Part shown: in pieces, positions 1 through 11,770 of the stretch
Layout: every line of letters starts with the position of its first letter
How positions within the stretch are numbered: the stretch's first letter is position 1
NCBI GenBank assembly: GCA_037974665.1
Contig: CM075768.1
Location: 61,212,316 to 61,276,315, forward strand
Direction: 5' to 3'
Origin: Ehretia macrophylla
Lineage: Eukaryota; Streptophyta; Magnoliopsida; Boraginales; Ehretiaceae
Length of the DNA stretch: 64,000 nucleotides
Made by a program: the position numbers and the translations under genes
Notes under the pieces: generated by a model
Database searches by the model: none
Told to the model about the DNA's origin: nothing
The model's input: the letters and a program-made list of their open reading frames with translations, nothing else

Positions 1-142
1 AAGCCCTACGCCCTCGGTTTGTGGGCCCGGCCTCTACGTGAAGTGAAGTTTTCTTGCCCACAGTGCCGTGGGATTAGGTAATAGAAATATGATGGATAAA
101 GCATCCTAGCAAGGCTAACCAGGGCAAAAAAAATTGAAAAGG

Positions 143-261
143 GGGGTGCGACACGAGGACTTCCCCTGGGGTCTCCCATCCTAGTACTACTCTCGCCCAA
201 GCATGATTAAGTTCAGAGTTTTGATGGGATCCGGTGCATTAGTGCTGGTATGATCACAACC
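143..261 (-). rRNA. 5S-01, 5S rRNA gene copy
   Basis: 119 bp, 11 differences from the window consensus. Box A has 3 changes and box C 3 changes, so internal promoter function is doubtful. Identical to 5S-39. Belongs to a distinct subfamily with 5S-17 and 5S-55 (shared CTGGGGTCTCCC). Confidence 0.85.
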
Positions 262-1140
262 GTCATGTTCAGGGCGCAAATCCCTTATGTGTTGACGGTT
301 CACCGTCCTAGCCTAGAGAGATAGCCAATTCAAAAGGCCCAATGGGCTTAACAACAACCCATCTGCTTCAACAACGTAGTATCCTCGCAAGAAGTGATAT
401 CGACGCTTTTAGGTCCCTCTAATGTCCTGTGAGTTTCGTTGTCGTCCTTTTTGTGGCTCACGACGTACGATCCGGGATGGAAAAGCATACCAAAAGAAAA
501 AAAGTGGCCTGAAACAGATGAAAACTTTTGTGCAACTGAGCAGGCTTACTGCCCCTATCGTAGAACTCTCGGAGAGCATTCTAACGATATGTTGTGCACC
601 GCGTAACTTCTTACGGATCAAAAGTTATGGGCACCGGAGCAACGGAGACCTAATTACAAGCCCCATGCCCTCGATTTGCGGCTCCAGCCTCTAAGTGAAG
701 TGAAGTTGTCTTGCCCAAGGTGCCGTGGGATTCTGTAATAGAAATGTGATGGATTAGCTCGTCGTCCTTTTCGCGGCTAACGACGTACGATCCAGGTTGG
801 AAAACATTGCAAAAAGAAGAAAGGTGGCCCAATATTGAAGAAAACGTTCAATTTTAGGCTCCAAAAATGGGCTCATCAAAGCAGGCTTGTTGCCTCTATC
901 ATAGAGCTCTCCGAGAGCTTTCCAATGGTATGTTGTGAGCCGCGTAACTCCTTACGGATCAAAAGTTATGGGCACCGAAGCGACGGAGACCTGGTCACAA
1001 GCCCCAAGCCCTCGGTTTGCTGGCCCAGCCTCGACGTGAAGCGAAGTTGTCTTGCCCAAGGTGCCGTGTGATTCGGTTATAGAAATGTAATGGATAAAGC
1101 ATCTTGGCATGGCTAACCGGGTCAAAAAAAATTGAAAAGG
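262..1140. repeat. spacer plus 5S-less unit (junction near 755)
   Basis: One and a half spacers with no 5S gene between them. At 751-760 the sequence jumps from the GATGGAT that normally precedes the 5S terminator to the TTAGnnnGTCGTCC that normally lies well upstream of the gene. About 360 bp is missing, including the whole gene. Confidence 0.85.
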
Positions 1141-1258
1141 GGGGTGCAACACGAGGACTTCTTGGGGGTCACCCATCCTAGTACTACTCTCGCCCAAGCA
1201 CGCTTAACTTCGGAGTTCTGATGGGTTCCGGTGCATTAGTGCTGGTATTATAGCACCC
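1141..1258 (-). rRNA. 5S-02, 5S rRNA gene copy
   Basis: 118 bp. Box A and the intermediate element are intact; box C has a one-base loss next to two substitutions. Identical to 5S-40. Confidence 0.88.
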
Positions 1259-1818
1259 GTCATGTTGAGGGCACAAATCCCTTATGTTTTGACGGTTCAA
1301 GTTCCCAGCCCAGAGAGATGGCCCATTCAAAAGGCCCAATGGGCCTAACGACAACCCATCCACTTCAACAACGCGACATCCTCGCAAGACGTGATATCGA
1401 TGTATTGTAGGGCACTCTAATGTACTACTAGTTAGGTTGTCGTCCTTTTCGCAACTCACGACGTACGATCCGCAACGGAAAAATAGCGCAAAAAGAAGAA
1501 AAGTGGACCAAAACTGACGAACACATTCCATTTTGGGCTCCAAAAATCGGCGTACCTGAGCAAGCTAGCTACCCCCGTAGTAGATCTCTCAGAGAGCTTT
1601 CAAACGGTATGTTCTGCGCCGCTTAACTCCTCACGGATCAAGAGTTATGGGCACCGGAGCGACGGAGACCTGGTCACAAGCTCCAATCCCTCGGTTTATG
1701 GGCCCAACATCTACGTTAAGCGAAGTTCTCTTGCCCAAGGTGCTGTGGGATTCAGTAATAGAAATGTGATGGATAAAGCATCTTGGCCAGGCTAACCGGG
1801 GCAAAAAAAATTGAAAAT

Positions 1819-1937
1819 GGGGTGCAACACGAGGACTTCCCAAGGGGTCACCTATCCTAGTATTACTCTCGAACAAGCACGCATAACTTCAGAGTTCTGA
1901 TAGGATCCGGTGCATTAGTGCTAGTATGATCGTACCT
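1819..1937 (-). rRNA. 5S-03, 5S rRNA gene copy
   Basis: 119 bp, 11 differences; box A has one change and box C two. The 5S-41 counterpart is unusually different, pointing to conversion of one of them. Confidence 0.86.
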
Positions 1938-2498
1938 GTCATGTTGAGGGTGCAAATCCCTTATGTGTTGACGGTTCACAGTCCCAGCCTAGAGAGATGG
2001 CCTATTCAAAAGGCCCAATTGGCTTAACGACAACCCATCCGCTTCAACAACGCAGCATCCTTGCAAGGCGTGATATCGGTGCGATGTAAGACACTCTAAT
2101 GTCCTGCGAGTTAGGTTGTCATCCTTTTCGCGGCTCACGACGTACGATCCGCGATGGAAAAATAGTACAAAAAGAAGAAAGGTGGACGAAAATTGATGAA
2201 AATGTTCAATTTTGGGCCCCAAAAATAGGCGCAGCTGAGTAGGCTTACTGCCCCTATTGTAGAGCTCTCAAAGAGCTTTCCAACAGTATGTTGTGCACCA
2301 CGTAACTCCTTACGGATCAAAAGTTATGGGCACCGAAGCGATAGAGACCTGGTCACAAGCTTTACGCCCTTGGTTGGCGGGCCCAACCTCTACGTGAAGC
2401 GAAGTTGTCTTGCCCAAGGTGCCGTGGGATTCGATAATAGAAATATGATGGATAAATTATCTTGGGAAGGGTAACCAGGGCAAAAAAAATTAAAAAGG

Positions 2499-2617
2499 GG
2501 AGTGCAACACGAGGGCTTCCCAGGGGGTCACCCATCCAAGTACTACCCTCGCCCAAGCACGCTTAACTTCGGAGTTCTGATAGGATCCAGTGCATTAGTG
2601 CTGGTATGATCGCACCC
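2499..2617 (-). rRNA. 5S-04, 5S rRNA gene copy
   Basis: 119 bp, 6 differences; box A intact, one change each in the intermediate element and at the edge of box C. Identical to 5S-42. Confidence 0.9.
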
Positions 2618-3178
2618 ATCATGTTGAGGGTGCAAATCCCTTATGTGTTGCCGGTTCACTATCCAAGCCTAGAGAGATGGCCCGTTCAAAAGGCCTAATG
2701 GGCTTAACGACAACCCATCCGCTTCAACAACGCATCATCCTCGCAAGACGTGATATCGATGCATTGTAGGGCAATCTGATGTCCTGCGAGTTAGGTTGAT
2801 GCCCTTTTCGTGGCTCAGGAAGTATGATCCGCGACGAAAAAAATGAGAAAAAAGAAGAAAAGTGGCCCAAAAGTGATGAGAACGTTCAATTTTGGACACC
2901 AAAAATAGGCACAGCCAAGCAGGCTTGCTACCCCCATCGTAAAGCTCTTGGAGAGATTTCCAATGCCATGTTGTACGCCATGTAACTCCTTTCGGATCAA
3001 AAGTTATGGGCACCGAAGCGACGAAGACCTAGTCACAAGCCCCACGCCCTCGGTTTGCGGGCCCAGCCTCTCCGTTAAGCGAAGTTTTCTTGCCAAAGGT
3101 ACCGTGGGATTCGATAATAGAAATGTGATGGATGAAGCATCTTGGGAACGCTAACCGGGGCAAAAAAAATTGAAAAGG

Positions 3179-3297
3179 GGGGTGCAAAACGAGGACTTCC
3201 TAGGTAGTCACGCATCCTAGTACTACTCTCGCCCAAGCACGGTTAACTTCGGAGTTCTGATGGGATCCGGTGCATTAGTGCTGGTATGATCACACCC
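3179..3297 (-). rRNA. 5S-05, 5S rRNA gene copy
   Basis: 119 bp, 7 differences; four fall in box C and one in box A. Identical to 5S-43. Confidence 0.88.
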
Positions 3298-3858
3298 ATC
3301 ATGTTGAGGTCGCAAATCCCTTATGTGTTGACGGTTCACCATCCCAGCCGAGAGAGATGGCCTATTCAAATGGCCTAATGTGCTTAACGACAACCCATCC
3401 ACTTCAACAAGGCAGCATCCTCGCAAGACGTGATATCGATGGGTTGTAGGGCCCTCTAATGTCCCACCGGTTAGGTTTTCGTCCTTTTCACGACTCACGA
3501 TGTACGATCCGAGACGGAAAAACAACGCAAAAAGAAGAAAAGTGGCAAGAAAATGATGAAAATGTTCAATTTTGGACTTCAAAAATAGGCGCAGCCGAAC
3601 AGGCTTGTTACCCCCGTCGTAGAGCTCTCAAAGATCTTTCCAATGGTATGTTGTGCTCCACGTAACTCTTTACGGATCAAAAGTTATGGGCACCGGAGCG
3701 ATGGAGACCTGGTCACATGCCCTAAGCCCTCGGTTTGCGGGCCCAGCCTCTACGTGAAACGAAGTTGTCTTGTCCAAGGTGCTGTGAGATTCGGTAATAG
3801 AAATGTGATGGACAAAGCATCTTGGCAAGGCTAACTTGAGTAAAAAAAATTGAAAAGG

Positions 3859-3977
3859 GGGGTGCAACACGAGGACTTCCCAGGGGGTCATCCATCCTAC
3901 TACTACTCTCGCCCAAGCACGCTTAACTTCGGAATTCGAATGGGATCCGGTGCATTAGTGCTGGTATGATCGCACCC
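3859..3977 (-). rRNA. 5S-06, 5S rRNA gene copy
   Basis: 119 bp, 5 differences; box A and intermediate element intact, one change in box C. One base different from 5S-44. Confidence 0.9.
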
Positions 3978-4536
3978 ATCATGTTGAGGGCGCAAATCCC
4001 TTATGTGTTGACGGTTCACAGTCCCAGCCCAGAGATATGGGTTATTCAAAAGGCCCAATAGGCTTAACGACAACCCATCCAATTCAAAAACGTAGCATCC
4101 TCGGTAGACGTGATATCGATGCGTTCTAGAACCCTCTAATGTCCCGCGAGTTAGGTTGTCGTCCTTTTCTTGACTCACGACGTACGATCCGCAACGGTAA
4201 AACAACGCAAAATGAAGAAAAGTAGCCCAAAACTGATAAAAACGTTCGGTTTTGTTCTCCAAAGATAGGGCAGTCGAGTAGGCTTGTCACCACCGTCGTA
4301 GAGCTCTTACAAAGCTTTCCAACGGTATGCTGTGCGCCTCGTAACGCCTTACGGATCAAAAGTTATGGGCACCAGAGCGACAGAGACCTAGTCACAAGCC
4401 CTACGCCCTCGGTTTGCGAGCCCTACCACTACATGAAGCAAAGCTGTCTTGCCCAATGTGTCATGGGATTTAGTAATAGAAATGTGGTGGATAAAGCATC
4501 TTGGCAAGCCTAACCGGGGAAAAAAAATTGAAAAAA

Positions 4537-4655
4537 GGGCCGCACCATAAGGACTTCCCAAGGGGTCCCCCATCCTAGTATTACCCCCGCCCATGCACGC
4601 TTAACTTCGGAGTTCTTATGGAATCCAATGCATTAGTGCTGGTATGATCGACCTC
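4537..4655 (-). rRNA. 5S-07, strongly diverged 5S copy
   Basis: 119 bp with about 18 differences, the most degraded full-length copy in the window. All three internal promoter elements are hit and both gene ends are altered, so it is probably a pseudogene. Its duplicate 5S-45 has only about 12 differences. Confidence 0.78.
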
Positions 4656-5185
4656 GTCATGTTGAGGGCTCAAATCCCTTATATGTTGACGGTTCACCGT
4701 CCCAGCCCAGAGATATGACAATACATCTGCTTCAACAATGCAACATCCTCGCAAGGCGTGATATCAACACATTGTACGGCCCACTAATGTCTCGCGAGTT
4801 AGGTTGTCCTCCTTTTCGCGGCTCACGACGTGCGATCCGTGATAAAAAAAAAAGGGCCAAAAGAAAACAAGAAAATCGAAACTGATGAGAATGTTCGATT
4901 TTAGGCTCCAAAAATAGGCACAACCAAGTAGGCTTGTTGCCCCGTCATAGAGCTCTCAGAGAGCTTTCCAACTGTATGATGTGGGCCGCGTAACTCCTTA
5001 TGGATCAAAAGTTATGGGCATTGGAGCGACGGAGACCTGGTCAAAAGCCCCATGCCCTCGGTTTGCCGGCCCAGCCTTTACGTGAAGCGAAGTTGTCTTG
5101 CACAAGGTGCCGTGGGAATCGGTAATAGAAATGTGATGGATAAAGCATCTAGGCAAGGCTAACCGGGGCAAAAAAATTGAAAAGG

Positions 5186-5304
5186 AGGGTACAACACAAG
5201 GACTTCCCAAGGGGCCACCCATTCTAGTACTATTCTCGCCTAAGCACGCTTAACTTTAGAGTTCTGATGGGATCCGGTGTATTTATGCTGATATGATAGC
5301 ACTC
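5186..5304 (-). rRNA. 5S-08, strongly diverged 5S copy
   Basis: 119 bp, about 16 differences touching all internal promoter elements; probably a pseudogene. The preceding spacer carries a deletion of about 30 bp near 4710 that the second copy lacks. Confidence 0.78.
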
Positions 5305-5865
5305 ATCATGTTAAGAGTGCAAATCCCTTTTGTGTTGACAGTTCACTATCGCAGCCCAGAGAGATGGCCCATTAAAACGGCCCAATGGGCTTAACGACAA
5401 CCCATCCGCTTCAACAACGCAGCATCCTCGCAAGACATGATATCGATGCATTCTAGGGTCCTCTAATGTCGCACGAGTTAGGTTGTCGCCCTTTTCGTGG
5501 TTCACGACGTACGATCCGGGACTGAAAAATAGCGTAAAAAGAAGAAAAATGGCCTAAAACTGAAGAAAATGTTTGATTTTGGACTCCAAAACTAGGTGTA
5601 GCCAAGAAGGCTTGCTGCCCTCATCGTAGAGCTCTCAGAGAGCTTTCCAACGATATATTGTGCACCGTGTAACTCCTTACGGATCAAAAGTTATGGGCAC
5701 CGGAGAGACGAAGACCAGGTCACAAGCCCCACGCCCTCAGTTTGCCGGCCCAGCCTCTAGGTGATGCAAAGTTGTCATGCCCAAGGTGCCGTGGGATTCG
5801 GTAATAGAAATGTGATGGATAAAGCATCCTGGGAAGGCTAACCGGGGCAAAAAAAATTAAAAAGG

Positions 5866-5984
5866 GGGGTGCAACACGAGGACTTCCTAGGGGGTCACCT
5901 ATCCTAGTACTACTCTCGCCCAAGCACGCTTAACTTCAGAGTTTTGATGGGATCCGGTGCATTAGTGCTGGTATGATAGCACCC
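5866..5984 (-). rRNA. 5S-09, 5S rRNA gene copy
   Basis: 119 bp, 5 differences; box A and intermediate element intact, two changes in box C. One base different from 5S-47. Confidence 0.9.
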
Positions 5985-6544
5985 ATCATGTTGAGAGTGC
6001 AAATCCTTTATGTGTTGACGGTTCACCGTCCCAGCCCAGAGAGATGACCCATTCAAAAGGCCCAATGGGCTTAATGACAACCCATTCGTTTCAACAACGC
6101 AACATCCTCGCAAGACGTGATATCAACGCATTGTAGGGCCCACTAATGTCTAGCGAGTTAGTTTGTCATCCTTTTTGCAGCTCACGACGTACGATCCACA
6201 ACTGTAAAACAAAGCAAAAAGAAGAAAAATGGCCTAAAACTAATGAAAATGTTCGATTTTGATCTCCAAAAATAGGGGCAGCTGAGCAGGCTTGCTGCCC
6301 CTGTCGTAGAGCTCTTGAAGAGCTTTCCAACAGTGTGTTGTACGCCGTGTAACTCCTTATGGATCAAAAGTTATGGGCACCGGAGCGACGAAGACCTGGT
6401 CACAAGCCCTATGACCTCGGTTTGCGGGCCTAGCCTCTACGTGATGCGAAGTTGTAATGCCCAAGGTGCCGTGGGATTCGGTAATAGAAATGTGATGGAT
6501 AAAGCATCTTGGCAAGGCTAACCAGGGAAAAAAAATTAAAAAGG

Positions 6545-6663
6545 GGGTTGCAACACGAGGACTTTCCAGGGGGTCACCCATACTAGTACTACTCTCACCC
6601 AAGCACGCTTAACTTCAGAGTTCTAATGGGATCTAGTGCATTAGTGCTGGTATGATAGCACCC
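6545..6663 (-). rRNA. 5S-10, 5S rRNA gene copy
   Basis: 119 bp, 9 differences; box A intact, one change each in the intermediate element and box C. Confidence 0.88.
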
Positions 6664-7224
6664 ATCATGTTGAGAGTGCAAATCCCTTATGTGTTGACGG
6701 TTCACCGTCCCAGCCTAGAGAGATGACCCATTCAAAAGGCCCATTGGGCTTAACGACAACCCATCCGTTTCAACAACGCAGCATCCTCGCAAGACGTGAT
6801 ATCAATGCATTGTAGGGCCTACTAATATCTCGCGAGTTAGTTTGTCGTCCTTTTCGTAGCTCACGACGTACGATCTACGATGGTGAAACAAAGCAAAAAG
6901 AAGAAAAGTGGCCCGAAACATATGAAATTGTTCAATTTTGATCTCCAAAAATAGGGACAGCTAAGTAGGCTTGATGTGCCTGTCGTAGAGCTCTCGGAGA
7001 GCTTTCCAACGGTATGCTGTGCACCGTGTAACTCCTTATGGATTAAAAGTTATGGGCACCGGAGCGACGGAGACCTGGTCACAAGCCCCACGCCCTCGGT
7101 TTGCGGGCCCAGCCTCTACGTGAAGCGAAGTTGTCTTGCCCAAAGTGCCGTAGGATTCGGTAATAGAAATGTGATGGATAAAGCATCTTGGCAAGGCTAA
7201 CCGTGGCAAAAAAAATTGAAAATG

Positions 7225-7343
7225 GGGGTGCAACACGGGGACTTTTTAGGGGGTCACCCATCCTAATACTATTCTCGTCCAAGCACGCTTAACATCAGAG
7301 TTCTGATGGGATCCGGTGCATTAGTGTTAGTATGATCACATCC
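7225..7343 (-). rRNA. 5S-11, 5S rRNA gene copy
   Basis: 119 bp, 13 differences, including GACTTTTTAG in place of the usual GACTTCCCAG. Last gene before the first solo LTR. Identical to 5S-49. Confidence 0.85.
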
Positions 7344-7714
7344 ATCATGTTGAGAGTGCAAATCGCTTATGTGTTGACGGTTAACCGTCCCAGCCCAGAG
7401 AGATGGCCTATTCAAAAGGACCATTGGGCTTAACGACAACCCATCCGCTTCAACAATGCAGCATCCTCGCAAGATGTGATATCAACGCATTCTAGGGACC
7501 TCTAATGTCCCGCGAGTTAGGTTGTCATCCTTTTTGTGGCTCACGACTTACGATCCGGGATAGAAAAACAGCGTAAAAAGCAGAAAAGTGACCCAAAACG
7601 GATGAAAACATTCAATTTTGGACAACAAAAATAGGCGCAGCCGAGCAGGCTTGCTGCCCTCGTCGTAGAGCTCTTGGAGAGCTTTCTAATGTTATGTTGG
7701 GTGCGAGGCCCGAT

Positions 7715-8145
7715 CCCGAATAACGTGTGTTACCTTGATTTGCGTGCCATAGACCAAGAATAATATGACTGACCTTGGATTACGTGCCCTGTCTTGGTTT
7801 TCGCGCATGCCTTGTCATTCGCGCCTTGACCTAGAATTATGTGCCCTAATCCTCGACTTACGTGCCCCGACTTCGACTTGCATGCGTTATCTCGTTTTGT
7901 GTGCCTTGACCTTGAATTGCATGTCCTAACTAGGTTTAAGATTCGTACCTCGATTTATGTGCATTGCATTGAATTACATGTCTTGTATTGGTTTAAGTGT
8001 ATTTACCTAGGGTTGCGTGCATTTGCATTGGAATCCGTGCATTTATCTTGAAGTACATGCATTAGTCTTGAAGTTCATGTCTTATCTCGTAGTTCGTGTC
8101 TACCTCGTAATTCATGCCCTAGACCTAGGAATCCGTGCCACGACG
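7715..8145. repeat. degenerate minisatellite in solo LTR 1
   Basis: About 20 imperfect tandem copies of a motif of roughly 19-24 bp, approximately CTTGAATTACGTGCC, close to the LTR's 3' end in its own orientation. CG sites in the motif are often CA or TG instead. Equivalent arrays lie at 37243-37673 and 61395-61625. Confidence 0.7.
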
Positions 8146-8550
8146 TTAATCAAGAAAGAATGCTACACAAAGCACTAGCCACAAAAATAATCCTACACAA
8201 TCCACTAACTAATATTATATTCCTAATTCAAATTCTCTACAAACTCCAATAATAATAAAATAATACTAAACTATTCCTACATTTCCCACTATCTATTATT
8301 CTATTTATAATTCAACTCATCAACAAACATTCCTATATTTTATTCTACCTAGATTCCCTAAATTCCCAATATTCCCATGACAATTCTATGACACAAATGC
8401 ATAAAAATTAACCCAAAACCCTACCCAATGCACCCAAAATCTCGACACATGCATATGCCCATGCTAGGATGATTCAAATTGTGCTTTTTGGAGACACAAA
8501 TCTGATTTTTGCATGCCCAAGGCCAACATTTGCATCAACAATTGCAAAAG

Positions 8551-8622
8551 CTTCTATTTTCTCTCATTTCTCTCACTCTTCTCACATTTCTCTCTCTCCC
8601 TCTCATTCTTCTCTCTCAATCT
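8551..8622. repeat. pyrimidine-rich (CT)n tract in solo LTR 1
   Basis: Low-complexity CT-rich stretch, kept in all three LTR copies (38079-38150; as GA at 60878-60945). On the LTR strand it is purine rich. Confidence 0.7.
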
Positions 8623-9145
8623 TGGTTTTGGCTGAGTTTTATCTTGCCTTTGCTCATCTTCATCAATCCATGGGGCATCAAGACAAACAACAAGCAAAGA
8701 AACTAGACCAAGCTAGCTAGCATGCAAGAATCACACATGCATGCTCTTTGAGTCACCATTTCGGCCTTGGTGAGTTTACTAGCTTCCATTTCTTTTCTTC
8801 TTGTTCTAACCATATTCATGTACTAAGAACTTGGCCACTAATCTAGGAAAAATAGAGAGAAATCGGGTGGTGTCTTGGCTAAGCAAGGAAGAAGAAGAAA
8901 ATTGTGCTTCATCAAGTTTTGTGCATCTTCTTGTTGTTTTGCTAAGGTGAGGGCTAAAACCTTTTGAAAACCCTTCAAAAATCCACATGCATGCTCTTAA
9001 ATGTATGTCTTTGCTTCTGTACTTGAGTTATATGTGTGTTCATAAGCTTTTACAACCATGCATGGCAAGATTTTGGCTTGAAGTTGATGATAGATGAAAT
9101 CGGGTTTGTTGACAGCTCTCTGACTTGTTGTTGCGAGGTGAGTTT

Positions 9146-9510
9146 GGCTAGTCAAATGATGTTTAAAATGCATGAAAATTGGTAGGTGACTATTTTTGCC
9201 AGTTTTGAACATTTTTCACAGAAATAGGCCAAAGCTAATTTTGACTCTAAGGTCCTAAACTTGGCAAATCATTAAAATGTGTCCAAATCTGGAAGTCTGG
9301 AAAAATGAAGCAGGTTTTGGCAGATGCACTGACCTTGTGGAACGAACCAGTTTTCACTTAGTAAATAATGTCCAAAATGCATGAAATTTTGTGTGCTTCT
9401 ATATTTTTCAGTTCTGGACATTTTTTTCAGAAATGGACTAAGGCTAAATCTGACCCTAAGGACCTCAAAAACGACAATTATCGAAATGTGTGCAAATCTG
9501 GACAGTTTTG
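9146..9510. repeat. internal 209-bp tandem duplication in solo LTR 1
   Basis: Two diverged copies in tandem, with matching landmarks AAAATGCATGAAA near 9166 and 9375 and GTGTCCAAATCTGG / GTGTGCAAATCTGG near 9279 and 9490. Also present in the other two LTRs, so it predates their separation. Confidence 0.7.
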
Positions 9511-11634
9511 TGCAATCCCACTGTTTTGGCCATAACTATTGATCTCGAACTCCAAATGATGCAAGGTTTGTTTCTGATTTTATTTCACTTCTTAAGCTTT
9601 AATTTGACATCTTATTCACTAGAATTGGAGATTTTTTGCTTATCTTAATGATTGTGAGAAAACAGCCTATTGCAGTGAGGGTTTCATTTAGTTATATGCT
9701 TAAAAAAATTGTTGTAACTTCTCTTGTGTTATTAATTGCTTTGGATTGTGGCATCGGGATGTTGTGTGGACTGTTTTGAGTACTTGGAGATGTTTGGATT
9801 AATTGATGCTTGGCTTGAGATTGATTTTGAGTTGACTTGGGGCTTAATTGCACGGGTAAGCACGAAATGGAAACCCTAGTGACTAGGCGAACTTGATAAG
9901 TGTTGATCCTTTGAATATTGAGTGTAATTATATGTTTAGTAGGCTGCCCATAGTTTCCTTATAGCCCTAAATGTGATATTGATTCGTTGCATGTTGACAA
10001 ATAGGCCTTTCTTGCATTCGAACCACATAGATTGTTGTTGCATGTTGAATAACCTTATTATTTGATTACGTGGACGTTGAAATGAGTTATATGACCTGAT
10101 TTACGTGCATTACATGGCTGCCCATTTAATGTTCATATAACTTCTTATGCTTTTCAAGTGAAATTACCTGTCTATTCGTGCCTCGCTTGTTTACTTGTCA
10201 ATGTGCAATCTTATGACTGTTCGGAGGCAACCTACTTTGTTGTTCTCCTAAAGTGATATATTAAATGTCATAAATGTGCATTGCATACAAGGTTGCAACC
10301 TTTCATGCGGGCATGGTAGCGTTCACGCACACTGGGAGGCATTGGGCATGCCGGTGCAACCGTGACTACCATGGTCCAATTCCCTCTCTCGCTTGGGGGC
10401 TGGACTTCTTCGGAGAGTTGGGTCGTAGGATTTTGGGGTACATCCGGAGTACACCCACTTGGCGTGTTAAGGGGATGATTTGAAGTCGACCACAACAACT
10501 GAGAGCAAAAGCTCACCGTATCCTTTTACTATGTGTATAAGTATTCTCGCTTGGTCCCTAGAGGACCTCGGGGAGGAAAGACGGGTAATTGTGTTCCTTT
10601 ACTTTTGTATTATTGTTCTGTACTTAATTGTGTTATATTCATGCTTGCAAAAGGATTTTCATAAGTTGAACTGGAAAATGAGTTTCAAAACCTATTTCTC
10701 GTTCCCCCTCGCTGAGGTCATAAGGACTCACCCTTTTTTTTGTCACAGGTGCAGCAGATTTGGAACAAGTACCCGAAGTAAATGTGCTTGTTGATGATTC
10801 CTGGGAGTGACTACGTGCTTTTGTACTTTGCCTGAAAGTGGTTGCTATATGGATGTTGTGTTTGATTGCAAACTATTCATTTTATTGATGTAAATGACCC
10901 CGTTGTAATTTGGGTCTAATTTTGGGATTGTACTATCTATAACCAGACGAACTTCTTATTTGGTTATTTGCTTTCATTATCTTGAATAGTAGTTATCATA
11001 GGCAATTAAACCACTAGGTGAAAAAAAAAAATCAACTAAGTCAATTCTATCTAATTCCACTTAAGTGCTTATTTGTAAACTAATGAATAATAGGTACTTG
11101 CATGATAAGAAATTGATAAATAAACGGGACATAGTTATCATGCTAGGTTTATTAACCAAACAAGACCTTCAAGATAGACTACTAGGCATATCGGTTGGTG
11201 AGACAAAATAGGAGTCCTTAATGGAATTGGATTAATGATTGGAATAAATGAGACGTTTAGAAATTAGGTCAAACTAAAAGGTCTTCAACATAGCCATCAT
11301 GCTGCCGGATTTTTGAAAAATCTTTTGGAGTTCTAAATCAATGTTAAGTATTAATCGTAAGAAATGACCAAGTCGTACAAATAGCGTAAAAGAAATAGGT
11401 CATTCCCTAGTCTAGCCTCCATAGGTCGGGTTGGGGTGTGACATTGGGCATCGCGTAACTCTTTACGGATCAAAAGTTATGGGCACCAGAGCGACGGAGA
11501 CCTGGTCACAAGCCCCACGCTCTCAGTTTACGGGCCCAGCCTCTACGTGAAGCAAAGTTGTCTTGGCCAAAGTGCCGTGGGATTCGGTAATAGAAATGTG
11601 ATCGATAAAGCATCTTGACAAGGCAAACCGGGGC

Positions 11635-11651
11635 AAAAAAAATTGAAAAGG
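11635..11651 (-). terminator. RNA polymerase III T-run terminator (representative unit)
   Basis: Immediately downstream of the 5S gene at 11652-11770 the gene strand reads a T4 run and then a T8 run a few bases later. RNA polymerase III terminates at runs of four or more T, so either would suffice. The pair of T runs is present beside nearly every 5S copy, with small changes in the length of the second run. Confidence 0.75.
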
Positions 11652-11770
11652 GGGGTACAACACGAGGACTTCCTAAGGGGTCACCCATCCGAGTACTACT
11701 CTCGCCCAAGCACGCTTAACTTCGGAGTTCTGATGGTATCCACTGTATTAGTGCTGGTATGATTGCACCC
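11652..11770 (-). rRNA. 5S-12, 5S rRNA gene copy
   Basis: 119 bp, 9 differences; box A and intermediate element intact, three changes in box C. First gene after solo LTR 1; its external promoter dyad is perfect. Confidence 0.88.

Larger units (their letters stand above)
1..7701 (-). repeat. 5S rDNA tandem array, segment A
   Basis: Eleven 5S genes spaced almost exactly 680 bp apart, except for one 998-bp interval (a unit without a gene) and one 649-bp interval (a spacer deletion near 4710). Read on the gene strand, each unit holds the 119-bp gene, a T-rich terminator, then a spacer of about 560 bp. The spacer contains short dyads: AGCTCTCGGAGAGCT (for example 6989-7003), GCCCAATGGGC (6060-6070), and GACGGTTCACCGTC just upstream of the gene. 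Many spacer differences between units are C/T or G/A transitions. Apart from the 5S genes I see no gene in the spacers. The array starts before the window. Confidence 0.95.
7702..11443 (-). mobile_element. solo LTR 1 (3742 bp), Ty3/gypsy-type
   Basis: The element has TG...CA ends and is flanked by a perfect 5-bp target duplication TTGGG (7697-7701 and 11444-11448); removing it restores a normal 680-bp 5S unit. Read on the minus strand it begins TGTCACACCCCAACCCGACC and ends CCTCGCA. It has no LTR pair, primer-binding site or coding sequence, so it is best read as a solo LTR left by LTR-LTR recombination. Its TGTCAC start and the CGGCAGCAT-type stretch soon after resemble the starts of long LTRs of plant Tekay/Del chromoviruses (from memory). 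Whether it belongs to the same family as the gag-pol fragment at 62086-64000 cannot be tested here. Confidence 0.85.

Noticed and set aside
8469..8720. 83-codon frame with a hydrophobic start in solo LTR 1 (also 37997)
   Set aside because: It is a translation of the CT-rich tract and flanks; solo LTR 3 does not preserve it.
10268..10516. Conserved frames on both strands inside the solo LTRs (also near 39796 and 59016)
   Set aside because: The region is the best conserved part of the LTR but has frames on both strands, no consistent start, and no recognisable domain. LTR regulatory sequence is the simpler reading.
7702..11443. Complete small LTR retrotransposon with short LTRs
   Set aside because: The two ends are not direct repeats of each other; only short imperfect inverted similarity is present.
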